Assembly (NCBI GenBank): GCA_028279185.1
Contig: JANQSS010000188.1
Coordinates: forward strand, 127,001 to 191,000
From: Saprospiraceae bacterium
GTDB taxonomy: Bacteria > Bacteroidota > Bacteroidia > Chitinophagales > Saprospiraceae
DNA: 64,000 nt
Direction: 5' to 3'
The notes beneath the pieces were generated by a model. It worked only from the letters and a program-made list of their open reading frames with translations. It was not told where the DNA came from and did no database searches. Shown here in pieces: positions 47,218-54,914 of the stretch (position 1 is the stretch's first letter; the number at the start of each line of letters is the position of its first letter). Position numbers and translations under genes: made by a program.

Positions 47218-47691
47218 TCACAACTGAAGGTAGCCCCGATTTAAATAAATGAGTGGTTGGCCGTCGCTAATACTTACGTCCTCTATTCCACCGTAAAAGA
47301 CCATATGACTTCCTATATTACGATTTTCAATGATTCTGCAATCGAACGAAACCAACGCATCATTAAATCGGGGCGACCCGGATGGTGATGAACTCCATTC
47401 ATCCGATGAAAACGTCAAGGCTTCATCAAAAGGGATCAGGCCGGCAAACTGCTCGGAAATGGATACGTGATGCGTCCTTAATACATTGATGCAAAAGACA
47501 CCATTTTTCTCGATGATTTTGGATGAGGGGCTCTCCATATTCACACAAACTAGCAAAGTTGGCGGTTCTGCAGAAACAGAAGACATGGAGCTAACTGTTA
47601 AGCCCGCATAACCAGCCGTCCCATTAGTTGTGAGAATACTCACGGTGGCCGCCACTCTGGACATCCCTTCGAAAAAGTCAGCCTTCTTCAT
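47218..47691 (-). CDS. Flavin reductase-like domain protein
   Basis: The start is placed at the ATG ending at 47691 (MKKADFFEGMSRVAATVSILT), giving 157 residues; an in-frame extension to 47952 reads through the divergent kdsB start and lacks family sequence. The flavin reductase-like fold is indicated by YAGLTVSSMSSVSAEPPTLLVCVN, SPSSKIIEKNGVFCINVL and the final GQPLIYLNRGYLQL. It reduces FMN or FAD with NAD(P)H. It is first in the operon with kdnA and kdnB (111-base spacer), although KdnA/KdnB have no known flavin need. Confidence 0.83.
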   Translation of the reverse strand: MKKADFFEGMSRVAATVSILTTNGTAGYAGLTVSSMSSVSAEPPTLLVCVNMESPSSKIIEKNGVFCINVLRTHHVSISEQFAGLIPFDEALTFSSDEWSSSPSGSPRFNDALVSFDCRIIENRNIGSHMVFYGGIEDVSISDGQPLIYLNRGYLQL

Positions 47692-47851
47692 GTGCTCAAA
47701 GAACCGAATTTTTTCTGATAGAGTTGACCTAGGCCTTTTTGAGGTGGGACACACCTTAATTTGTCCATTATGTTTGATGAGTTTAATGGGCAATCGAGTG
47801 GGTACAGAGACCCTCATGCTTCCTCTATTTTCCGTACTTTCGCCGCTGAAA

Positions 47852-48619
47852 ATGATGGAAAAATTTCGCAACATCGCAGCTATTATTCCGGCGAGATATG
47901 GGTCGACCCGATTGCCTGGCAAGCCCCTTCTCGATCTCCTAGGGAAACCCATGGTTCAATGGGTATACGAAACAGCGAATGAAGTCTTCGAAAATGTTGC
48001 AGTTGCCACTGATGACAAATTAATAGTTGATGCTGTAAACGCTTTTGGTGGTGAAGTAGTGATGACGTCAGACACGCATAAAAATGGGACGAGTCGAGTC
48101 ATCGAAGCATATCAAAAGTTAAATTGGAATACCGACTACGTAATAAACATTCAAGGGGATGAACCCATGATTTCTTCTCGTTGCTTACAGGATTTAGCCG
48201 GAGCACTTCAAACTGATATTGATATTTGCACACTCATAGCTCGAGTTGATGACGAAAAGGAATTGTTTGGTGAAAGTGAAGTATTCGTGGTTAAGGATAT
48301 GAATGATTTCGCCTTATATTTCAGTAGAGCCATTATTCCATTTCATCAGAATATTCCCCAAGATCAATGGGTACAGCATGGGACATTTCTCAAGCATGTA
48401 GGGCTCTATGCATTTAATAGTAGAATCCTGAATCGCATTAATAAATTAGAAGCATCTCCACTAGAATTGGCAGAGTCGCTGGAGCAAAATAGGTGGTTGC
48501 AGTATGGAATGAAAATTAAATTGGCATTAACTTCAGAACAAAGTTATCCGGTTGATACAGCCGAAGATGTTGAACTAGTTCGGGCTTTAATGACGGATAA
48601 GTATAAAAAGAAATTATGA
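47852..48619 (+). CDS. kdsB: CMP-KDO synthetase (cytidylyltransferase)
   Basis: The ATG at 47852 (MMEKFRNIAAIIPARYGSTRLPGKPL) starts the conserved N-terminal nucleotide-binding region; the in-frame extension to 47630 has no family sequence. Family segments include DYVINIQGDEPMI, ALYFSRAIIPF and KHVGLYAFNSRIL. It activates KDO, or here probably its 8-amino form, with CMP. It is first in the plus-strand operon and overlaps kdsA by 4 bases. Confidence 0.93.
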   Translation: MMEKFRNIAAIIPARYGSTRLPGKPLLDLLGKPMVQWVYETANEVFENVAVATDDKLIVDAVNAFGGEVVMTSDTHKNGTSRVIEAYQKLNWNTDYVINIQGDEPMISSRCLQDLAGALQTDIDICTLIARVDDEKELFGESEVFVVKDMNDFALYFSRAIIPFHQNIPQDQWVQHGTFLKHVGLYAFNSRILNRINKLEASPLELAESLEQNRWLQYGMKIKLALTSEQSYPVDTAEDVELVRALMTDKYKKKL

Positions 48620-49467
48620 GTAGTAAATCCTTCTTATTGAACGATATAGAAATTGGTGGTGAGGATTTATTTATAATCGCCGGTCCTTGCGTTATTGAGG
48701 ATGAGAAAATCATGTTGGACGTAGCCGAAAAATTAAGGCGTACTGCGGATGATTTAGGGTTAAAAATTATCTACAAATCCTCTTTCATGAAAGATAATCG
48801 CAGTTCTGTTGATTATTATATTGGACCTGGAATTGACGAAGGACTTCGAATTCTCCAGAAAGTAAAGACGGAATTTGGTTTTCCTATAATCAGTGATGTG
48901 CATTTTCCTGCTCAGGTAAGTCAGGCCGCTGAAGTGCTGGACATAATACAAATACCGGCATATCTATGCATGCAGACGACCTTAGTGACAGCTGCAGCAA
49001 AAACAGGAAAAATTGTCAACTTAAAACATGGACAGTTTTTGGCGCCCGAAAATATGGCAAAGCCAGTTAAAAAAATAGAGTCTTGTGGAAATGAAAAAAT
49101 AATACTCACGGAGCGAGGATTCACCCTTGGATATAATGACTTAGTGGTGGATCCACGAAGTTTTTATGAAATGAGGCAGACTGGCTATCCTGTAGTATTC
49201 GATGTTACACATTCGATTCGGAAGTATGGTATACCAAGTGCGGATCCTGCTGGAGGGGCAAGACAGTATTTGCCAACTCTCGCCAGAGCAGGTGTTGCGG
49301 CCGGAATTGATGGCCTCTTTATTGAAGTTCATCCTTGTCCGACCGAAGCACTTTGTGATGCGGCCAGTCAATTGGAAATTAGCCGTTTGCGTGAATTTTT
49401 ATTGCCTTTAATTGAATTACACAATATAGAAGTAAAATATAGACAACAACATGGAATTATATCTTGA
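48616..49467 (+). CDS. kdsA: KDO-8-phosphate synthase
   Basis: A 283-residue TIM-barrel aldolase-type synthase that joins arabinose 5-phosphate with phosphoenolpyruvate. The lead IIAGPCVIEDE, YKSSFMKDNRSS, GFPIISDVHFPAQ, LKHGQFLAPENM and FDVTHSIRKYG are diagnostic. Its substrate arabinose 5-phosphate normally comes from KdsD, which is not in this window as a SIS-domain enzyme. The end overlaps the next gene by 17 bases. Confidence 0.95.
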   Translation: MSSKSFLLNDIEIGGEDLFIIAGPCVIEDEKIMLDVAEKLRRTADDLGLKIIYKSSFMKDNRSSVDYYIGPGIDEGLRILQKVKTEFGFPIISDVHFPAQVSQAAEVLDIIQIPAYLCMQTTLVTAAAKTGKIVNLKHGQFLAPENMAKPVKKIESCGNEKIILTERGFTLGYNDLVVDPRSFYEMRQTGYPVVFDVTHSIRKYGIPSADPAGGARQYLPTLARAGVAAGIDGLFIEVHPCPTEALCDAASQLEISRLREFLLPLIELHNIEVKYRQQHGIIS

Positions 49468-50470
49468 TTCGGCCGATATTAATGAAATAGAAAGAGCATT
49501 TGAGCTTGGGTTTTTAGATGGATTGACCACCACACCAACATTTATGCACCGTCACGGTATAACGGATATTGATGGAATGATTGTGAGACTTGCTGGAATA
49601 GTACCCGTTTTACAAATCGAAGCATTAGGTAATAATGCAGATGAAATAGAAAATGAGGCTTTGCGCCTTTTAGATTTGGGGCTGGACAAAAATAAAACAG
49701 TCTTTAAAATTCCGGTTTCGCTGGAAGGGACAAAAGCGTGCAGGAGACTGATTGCTCGAGGAATGATGGTGAATGTTCACCTCGTGTACACGATTCAGCA
49801 AGCCTACCTAGCCATGAGTGCGGGCGCAACTTACGTTTGCCCATTGGTGGGAAGATTACAAGATCAAGGCCATGACGCTCTTGGTCTCATACGGCAATGT
49901 GTGGATACGGTAAATTATTACGGCTACAACAGCAAAATTATGTTTTCTTCTGTGCGGACTGTTGAACATGTCCGAAACGCTCTTGATGCTGGTGTTCACA
50001 CGATTACTGTCCCTTGGAAAATTATGAAGGTTTTAGCTGATAATCATTTTACGACTATTGGAACACAACAATTCATCGAGCATACAAGGTTGATGACAGT
50101 AAAAGTAGGAGATGTAATCGCTTCGCAAAATCCTACGGCTACATTAAACGAATCCATAAAAGATTGCCTGGTTACAATGACTTCTGGAGGTTATGGTGCT
50201 GTGTCAGTGATTGATGACGAAGGAAAGGCCGTTGGAATATTTACAGATGGTGATCTTCGGCGTTATATGTCAACAAACCAGGGTGATGTAGCAAACACAA
50301 AATTATCCGCGCTCAACCTACAACCACCAAAATCCATTGAATCTTCCGCGTTGCTCGAAGAAGCATCCGACCTATTCAAAAGCCATCAAATCGATACGCT
50401 GGTGGTGACGGAAAATAAGAAGGTTGTCGGTATGTTGGATATTCAGGATTTAGTTAGCGACACGCTTTAA
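49451..50470 (+). CDS. Fusion of a transaldolase/FSA-like domain with a KdsD-type CBS pair
   Basis: A 339-residue protein. Residues 1-210 align with fructose-6-phosphate aldolase/TalC: MELYLDSADI opens it, Asp6 is kept, and Lys86 in FKIPVSLEG is at the Schiff-base position. Differences from E. coli FSA are Thr28 (for Asn28), His in place of Thr109 and Leu in place of Tyr131, so substrate use may differ. Residues about 215-339 are two CBS domains; GIFTDGDLRRYM and VVGMLDIQDLV match the CBS tail of arabinose-5-phosphate isomerase KdsD. It lies where kdsD would be, between kdsA (17-base overlap) and a kdsC-like gene. It may supply arabinose 5-phosphate; this is inference. Confidence 0.85.
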   Translation: MELYLDSADINEIERAFELGFLDGLTTTPTFMHRHGITDIDGMIVRLAGIVPVLQIEALGNNADEIENEALRLLDLGLDKNKTVFKIPVSLEGTKACRRLIARGMMVNVHLVYTIQQAYLAMSAGATYVCPLVGRLQDQGHDALGLIRQCVDTVNYYGYNSKIMFSSVRTVEHVRNALDAGVHTITVPWKIMKVLADNHFTTIGTQQFIEHTRLMTVKVGDVIASQNPTATLNESIKDCLVTMTSGGYGAVSVIDDEGKAVGIFTDGDLRRYMSTNQGDVANTKLSALNLQPPKSIESSALLEEASDLFKSHQIDTLVVTENKKVVGMLDIQDLVSDTL

Positions 50471-50481
50471 TATTCTCCTGC

Positions 50482-51159
50482 ATGAGCGCTCCAAAAAGCG
50501 ATATCCATTTGTCTATTGACAAAAATGAACTGAAGACAAGATTAAGTTCGGTCAGGGCCTGGTTGTTTGATTGGGATGGAATATTCAACAATGGGCATAA
50601 ATCACATTTAGGCCATAATACATTTTCGGAGCGTGATAGCATGGGAACAAACATGCTCAGGTATGCGCATTATTTGAGAACGGGCCATCAACCTTTTTGC
50701 GGAATTATCACAGGCGCTACTAATGAGACGCCCAAGTTTTTTGCGAAACGTGAACACTTTCATGCTGTTGTCGGCGGTGCCTTGTATAAAAGAGATGTCG
50801 TGGAATTATTATTAAAAAGATGGGGTGTTAAACCTAATGAGGCGGCCTTCGTTTTCGACGATATTCTTGACTTAAATGTGTGCGAAATTGTTGGACTTCG
50901 TGTTCAAGTTAAATATGAGGCGAGCAGTTTATTTAATAATTACATCGAAAAAAATAAGTATTGTGACGTCGCTGTGAAACGATCGGGTAGCGATCAGGCT
51001 GTCCGATGTCTGACCGAGTTTTTTATCAATTTGAACGATCAACTAGAGGAGACCATCATTGGGCGAATGAAAGTAAGCGAATCTTATCAGCAATACTTTC
51101 AATCGCGACAGCAAATTCAAACCACCTTTGCCTCCAGGGCTGAATTATTGGCACTATGA
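50482..51159 (+). CDS. kdsC: KdsC-like HAD phosphatase
   Basis: A 225-residue HAD hydrolase. The four motifs are LFDWDGIFNNG (nucleophile Asp), GIITGATN, the Lys in LYKRDVVELLL and FDDILDLNVCEIVGL. They match KdsC, which removes phosphate from KDO-8-phosphate. It is about 40 residues longer than usual, with an N-terminal lead (about 25) and a C-terminal tail after residue 185. The operon position fits: after kdsA and the fusion gene. Confidence 0.82.
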   Translation: MSAPKSDIHLSIDKNELKTRLSSVRAWLFDWDGIFNNGHKSHLGHNTFSERDSMGTNMLRYAHYLRTGHQPFCGIITGATNETPKFFAKREHFHAVVGGALYKRDVVELLLKRWGVKPNEAAFVFDDILDLNVCEIVGLRVQVKYEASSLFNNYIEKNKYCDVAVKRSGSDQAVRCLTEFFINLNDQLEETIIGRMKVSESYQQYFQSRQQIQTTFASRAELLAL

Positions 51160-51740
51160 AAAAAGTAAGCCACGTAAACTGGGACTCCCTTAAATCGTTA
51201 GAACCGATCACCGGAGAACTTGTCGCCATAGGATGTTCAGCACGTCTGGCGCAAGCAAGCGATAAACTAATTGATGAATTTACGGATGGAGAAGAAACGA
51301 CCAACGACTGTTTTCTGGAACTTCAAAAGGAGGTCCAAACTGCGGCTGAAGGCTTACGAATAGCTAGTTGGCAATCCGATCCCATCATAAATGACCTTCT
51401 CGTTGAAATTGAGTGGCTTATTGAAGACGAATTGAAGGACAGCAAGTCCTACATCGTAGCCCAGGTGATGACGTATTGTCACCTTATTTCTGCACGCTTG
51501 GCTTTTCTGTATCTAAAATCTGCTATGCCTATGGATTTAATCTGGTTGGATCCACGAGACATAGTTGTAACCGATGACGAATGGGTTTCATCCACCATCG
51601 ACATGCATTCAAGTAGAAATCGGCGCAATCAGTTGAGCTTGGATGGAACGATCATTACTACATATGGAATCGGATGTACGATGGATAATGAAAATACGTT
51701 GACGAAACTGAACGAATATTGGAGCGAATTGATCGATTAA
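51156..51740 (+). CDS. Degenerate aspartokinase-like protein
   Basis: A 194-residue protein overlapping the kdsC-like gene by 4 bases. It parallels the amino-acid-kinase half of aspartokinase: IWLDPRDIVVTDDEW matches the WFDVRKVMRTNDRF region, GTIITTYGIGCTMDNENTL the VITQGFIGSENKGRTTT region. The N-terminal K-F-G-G strand is absent, the glycine-rich G-R-G-G-S-D-Y segment is lost (TKLNEYWSEL) and there is no ACT regulatory domain. It is probably catalytically dead; the role in the KDO operon is unknown. Confidence 0.6.
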   Translation: MKKVSHVNWDSLKSLEPITGELVAIGCSARLAQASDKLIDEFTDGEETTNDCFLELQKEVQTAAEGLRIASWQSDPIINDLLVEIEWLIEDELKDSKSYIVAQVMTYCHLISARLAFLYLKSAMPMDLIWLDPRDIVVTDDEWVSSTIDMHSSRNRRNQLSLDGTIITTYGIGCTMDNENTLTKLNEYWSELID

Positions 51741-51858
51741 TTCGAGTTATTTAGCTCTTGCCTTGTAACTTTCTGAACATCTTATTCGTAGTTATTAAAG
51801 TAGAGTAACAATGTTCTATACAACCGAACTATTTCATTCATTTAAAAACAGTTATTTC

Positions 51859-52773
51859 ATGCAACTCATTTTCGTACTTTTCTTTACATTTTTTGCGAGT
51901 CCATCTTGCTCATATGTTGAAAGCAGTAATGTCGAGGTATCAACTGCCAACCCATCCTTTACAAAATCCTTCCAAGTCTCTGCGGATGCCGCTATGACGT
52001 TAAAAACAAGTGGTGCGTCGATTAAATCTTCAGCCAGACAGGGCAACGAGATCGTAGTAGAATTTTATGTTAAAAAAAATGGGAAAGTCATCGATATGAC
52101 CCTCGATGAACTACGAAAAACCAAGAATGTAACGATCGAGGAGAATGCTAACGAGGTTATAGTCAAGATTGAAAATAAAGGCGGTTATTCAAAGATGAGC
52201 GTGGCATTAGTCGCTTACGCACCGGTTCGAACGGCGAATAACTTGTTGACAAGCGGAGGTTCGATTCAATTGAACGGCTTCGAAGGGAATCATTCGCTTA
52301 AAACAAGCGGCGGAAGCATATCATTCAAGGACGTATCCGGAATCGTAAATGCTGGCACTTCAGGCGGCTCTATAAAAGCAGATGATATCAAAGGTAAGGT
52401 TGATGCATCTACTTCTGGCGGGTCAATTTCACTTAGGGATGTTGAAGGAAGGATGGTTGTCAAAACTTCCGGTGGATCCATAAATTTGAATGATATCAAT
52501 GGCTCTGTTTCGGGTCGAACAAGCGGTGGAAGCATCAAAGCTGATTTCTCTTCAATCAACGGAGAAATTGAGTTGCAGACGACAGGAGGAAGTATCATGG
52601 TTGATGTCCCGGATAACGCTGGGGTGGATGTAGAATTAAGTGGAAACTCCGTAAGTCTTGATCTTGAACAATTTGAAGGAAATAAACAAAGATCCAAAGC
52701 ACACGGGGCTATTAATGGCGGCGGGCACAAAATATCTTGTAAGACTGTTGGCGGTTCCGTAAAAGTGTTCTAA
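51859..52773 (+). CDS. DUF4097-family beta-repeat secreted protein
   Basis: The ATG at 51859 gives a signal peptide (MQLIFVLFFTFFASPSC) and 304 residues; the in-frame ATG 51811 precedes it. The mature part has about eight repeats built on T-S-G-G-S-I with a strand of 20-24 residues (LKTSGGSISFKDV, AGTSGGSIKADDI, ASTSGGSISLRDV), the DUF4097 beta-helical pattern. It is likely an envelope or surface protein. It is followed by a strong terminator and is not in the KDO operon (119 bases after it). Confidence 0.82.
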   Translation: MQLIFVLFFTFFASPSCSYVESSNVEVSTANPSFTKSFQVSADAAMTLKTSGASIKSSARQGNEIVVEFYVKKNGKVIDMTLDELRKTKNVTIEENANEVIVKIENKGGYSKMSVALVAYAPVRTANNLLTSGGSIQLNGFEGNHSLKTSGGSISFKDVSGIVNAGTSGGSIKADDIKGKVDASTSGGSISLRDVEGRMVVKTSGGSINLNDINGSVSGRTSGGSIKADFSSINGEIELQTTGGSIMVDVPDNAGVDVELSGNSVSLDLEQFEGNKQRSKAHGAINGGGHKISCKTVGGSVKVF

Positions 52774-52802
52774 AGACGGTACAAAATACTGCCAGAAGAT
52801 GT

Positions 52803-52840
52803 AAAGGCCTCTGAAATCTAATTTTTTCAGAGGCCTTTTT
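52803..52840. terminator. Strong hairpin terminator
   Basis: AAAGGCCTCTGAAA (52803-52816) pairs perfectly over 14 bases with TTTCAGAGGCCTTT (52825-52838), with an 8-base loop and further T. It ends the DUF4097 gene and can also serve the minus-strand LytTR gene 38 bases on. Confidence 0.85.
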
Positions 52841-52878
52841 AAATATTAAACCGGCGTAACGCACGCAGTGGAATGCGA

Positions 52879-53289
52879 TTATACCAATTGGGTACAGGTA
52901 TAGGCTAAAAAATGGAGTAGTTTATGTTTCTTTCGTCGGGATAGTGGGAGTAATTCGCCATTTATAAGTTGAATTTTTTTAGAAGCAAGAACTTGTGTAA
53001 TGTATATACCATTCACCAAGTGGCTTTGATGAATTCGCAGGAATATATCAGTGGGCAATTTTGATTCAATATTTTTGAGCACGGTTGTTTGAATATATTC
53101 AGTACCGTCTGTCATGAAAATTTTGCTGTAATTGCCATCTGCTTCAATACGGAGTATATCCTTTGAAGAAATAACATGAATAGTACTTCCCTGTCTAATT
53201 ACAATGCGTTGATTAGGTCTAGCAGGTGATACCTGTGACGAGAAAAGGGTTATTATTTTGGCTTGATTGGATATTGCTATTCTTGCCAT
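52879..53289 (-). CDS. LytTR DNA-binding domain protein
   Basis: A 136-residue protein, almost all LytTR domain: QGSTIHVISSKDILRIEADGNYSKIFMTDG, then FLRIHQSHLVNGIYI and LPLSRRKKHKLL. It has no receiver domain, so it is a stand-alone regulator. It is 20 bases downstream of the S74-chaperone gene and on the same strand. It may control that gene. Confidence 0.88.
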   Translation of the reverse strand: MARIAISNQAKIITLFSSQVSPARPNQRIVIRQGSTIHVISSKDILRIEADGNYSKIFMTDGTEYIQTTVLKNIESKLPTDIFLRIHQSHLVNGIYITQVLASKKIQLINGELLPLSRRKKHKLLHFLAYTCTQLV

Positions 53290-53309
53290 GTACAGCTGAT
53301 TGAAATAAA

Positions 53310-54770
53310 TTATTTCGATATTTTTTTTAGCTGAGATTCAAGGTCTCTTAGTCTTTTATGTAGTTCATTGTTTTCTTCAGACAATTCCTGAACGGCCTTC
53401 ACTAAGGGCACAACGAATTCAGCATAACGCAATGAATAATGAGCTGATTCATTATGCGGTTGCAGGATTGCACTGAAATCAAAATCCTCTTGTGCGGCAA
53501 CTTCGGCTACTTCTTGGGCAATGAATCCTGTAAATAGTTTCTCACCATGTCCATCTTTCCATTGGTATTGCACCGGGCGTAGTTTATTAATAAAAGATAG
53601 TCCATGTGCGCATTCAATAATTTGTTTTTTAAGTCGCACATCGGAGGGAGTCGAGAATGCCACTTGCCCTTCGATAACTTGCACGGCGCTATTCCCAATG
53701 CGAACTTTGTTATTTGCGTTACAACTTGCACCGGCTCCAATTACGGTTGAATTTGTAAAATTTCCAGTGAAATCAGCTTCGAAACCTATGGCAACATTAT
53801 TAGCATTTGACGTTATTCCTACACCTGCAGTAGAGCCTATGAATACATTTTGCGAACCCGCAGTGACAGCGCCGGTAGCCAACCCGATGTAGACATTGTT
53901 AGAACCAGTTGAATTTCCAAATCCAGCATGCCAACCCAAAAAGACATTTCCCTGCCCTCCAACGGAATTGCGGCCGGCTTCGGTGCCAACGTATGTGTTT
54001 TGAAGACCGGCTATATTTTCGCGACCAGTTGACGAGCCAATAAAAATATTTTCGGATCCAATCGTGTTTTCAAACCCGGCTGCAATACCTAAAAAGGTGT
54101 TGCCACCACCCGTATTCGTATTGAATCCGCTAGAAGCACCCAAAAAGGTATTATTCTGGGCGGTCGTATTGGCCTGTCCACTAAAGGCACCTATAAATGT
54201 ATTTGCCGGAGCGCTATTTAATCGGCCAGCCTGATAACCAAGCGCTGTTAAATACGACCCTGTCATGTTTGATTCACCCGCTTGTCTGCCCAAAAACGTA
54301 TTAAAGCCACCTGACGTATTGTTACGCCCGGCATGTGAGCCGATAAATACATTATCTGGTCCGCTTGAATTAGTCCCGGACTCGAATCCATAGAATGAAT
54401 TGTGACTGTTGTTGCCGCCATTGCCTGATCCAACGCCAACGAAGGTGTTCTTTTCGCCAGTCGTATTGTTGAGACCGGCATAACCAATAAACACATTTTG
54501 TTCACCGCTTGAATTAAATAATCCAGCATTGAATCCAACAAAGGTGTTTAATTGGCCGGTGTTTGTGAATAAACCCGCAGACGTACCTACAAGAACATTA
54601 TTTGCACCGCTTACATTTTCACCCGCAAAGTCCCCAACGATAACATTATTTAGTCCATCATTTAAATTTAATTTTCCATTAATAGTTGCATCACCTTCGA
54701 CATCAAGCAAGGGTTGACAATAAATAGATCCCAAGAAGAGAAGATGTAATAAAACAAGTCGAAATTTCAT
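53310..54770 (-). CDS. Surface protein with YadA-head-like repeats and S74 chaperone tail
   Basis: A 486-residue protein with signal peptide (1-18). About 18 copies of a short unit (N-x-F-I/V/L-G-x-x-A/S-G-x-N-x-T/S-x-G-x-x, about 18 residues) fill residues about 35-355, such as NTFLGASSGFNTNTGGG. The C-terminus has the intramolecular chaperone of endosialidase type, SDVRLKKQIIECAHGLSFINKLRPVQYQW, and a coiled coil (SEENNELHKRLRDLESQLKK). Such proteins trimerise; it is a tail-fibre-like or adhesin protein of a non-phage type. Confidence 0.83.
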   Translation of the reverse strand: MKFRLVLLHLLFLGSIYCQPLLDVEGDATINGKLNLNDGLNNVIVGDFAGENVSGANNVLVGTSAGLFTNTGQLNTFVGFNAGLFNSSGEQNVFIGYAGLNNTTGEKNTFVGVGSGNGGNNSHNSFYGFESGTNSSGPDNVFIGSHAGRNNTSGGFNTFLGRQAGESNMTGSYLTALGYQAGRLNSAPANTFIGAFSGQANTTAQNNTFLGASSGFNTNTGGGNTFLGIAAGFENTIGSENIFIGSSTGRENIAGLQNTYVGTEAGRNSVGGQGNVFLGWHAGFGNSTGSNNVYIGLATGAVTAGSQNVFIGSTAGVGITSNANNVAIGFEADFTGNFTNSTVIGAGASCNANNKVRIGNSAVQVIEGQVAFSTPSDVRLKKQIIECAHGLSFINKLRPVQYQWKDGHGEKLFTGFIAQEVAEVAAQEDFDFSAILQPHNESAHYSLRYAEFVVPLVKAVQELSEENNELHKRLRDLESQLKKISK

Positions 54771-54902
54771 TTTTAATAATTTAATGTTGAGTAAATCGTT
54801 TTCGGAGGTAAAATTCGAATGATGTTTGTATAATTGACAGCCAGTAAACAGCCAATTTAAAATCTAGCGGTTTTCCACTACAAGGTGTTTAGTCTTTTGG
54901 GC

Positions 54903-54910
54903 TAACTTTG
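54903..54910 (+). promoter_or_regulatory. Bacteroidota -7 promoter box of the TPR histidine kinase
   Basis: TAACTTTG matches TAnnTTTG exactly and ends 4 bases before the ATG at 54915, so the transcript is probably leaderless. No clear -33 element was found. Confidence 0.6.
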
Positions 54911-54914
54911 GAAT

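Noticed and set aside
47630..47851. N-terminal extension of the kdsB frame
   Set aside because: The conserved cytidylyltransferase lead begins just after ATG 47852; the extra part overlaps the flavin reductase gene on the other strand.
47692..47952. N-terminal extension of the flavin reductase frame
   Set aside because: The extra 87 residues have no family match and overlap the divergent kdsB start; the ATG ending at 47691 begins the conserved sequence.
53310..54770. S74-type tail as a sign of prophage
   Set aside because: No capsid, tail, terminase, lysis or integrase genes nearby; a signal peptide and LytTR neighbour point to a bacterial surface protein.
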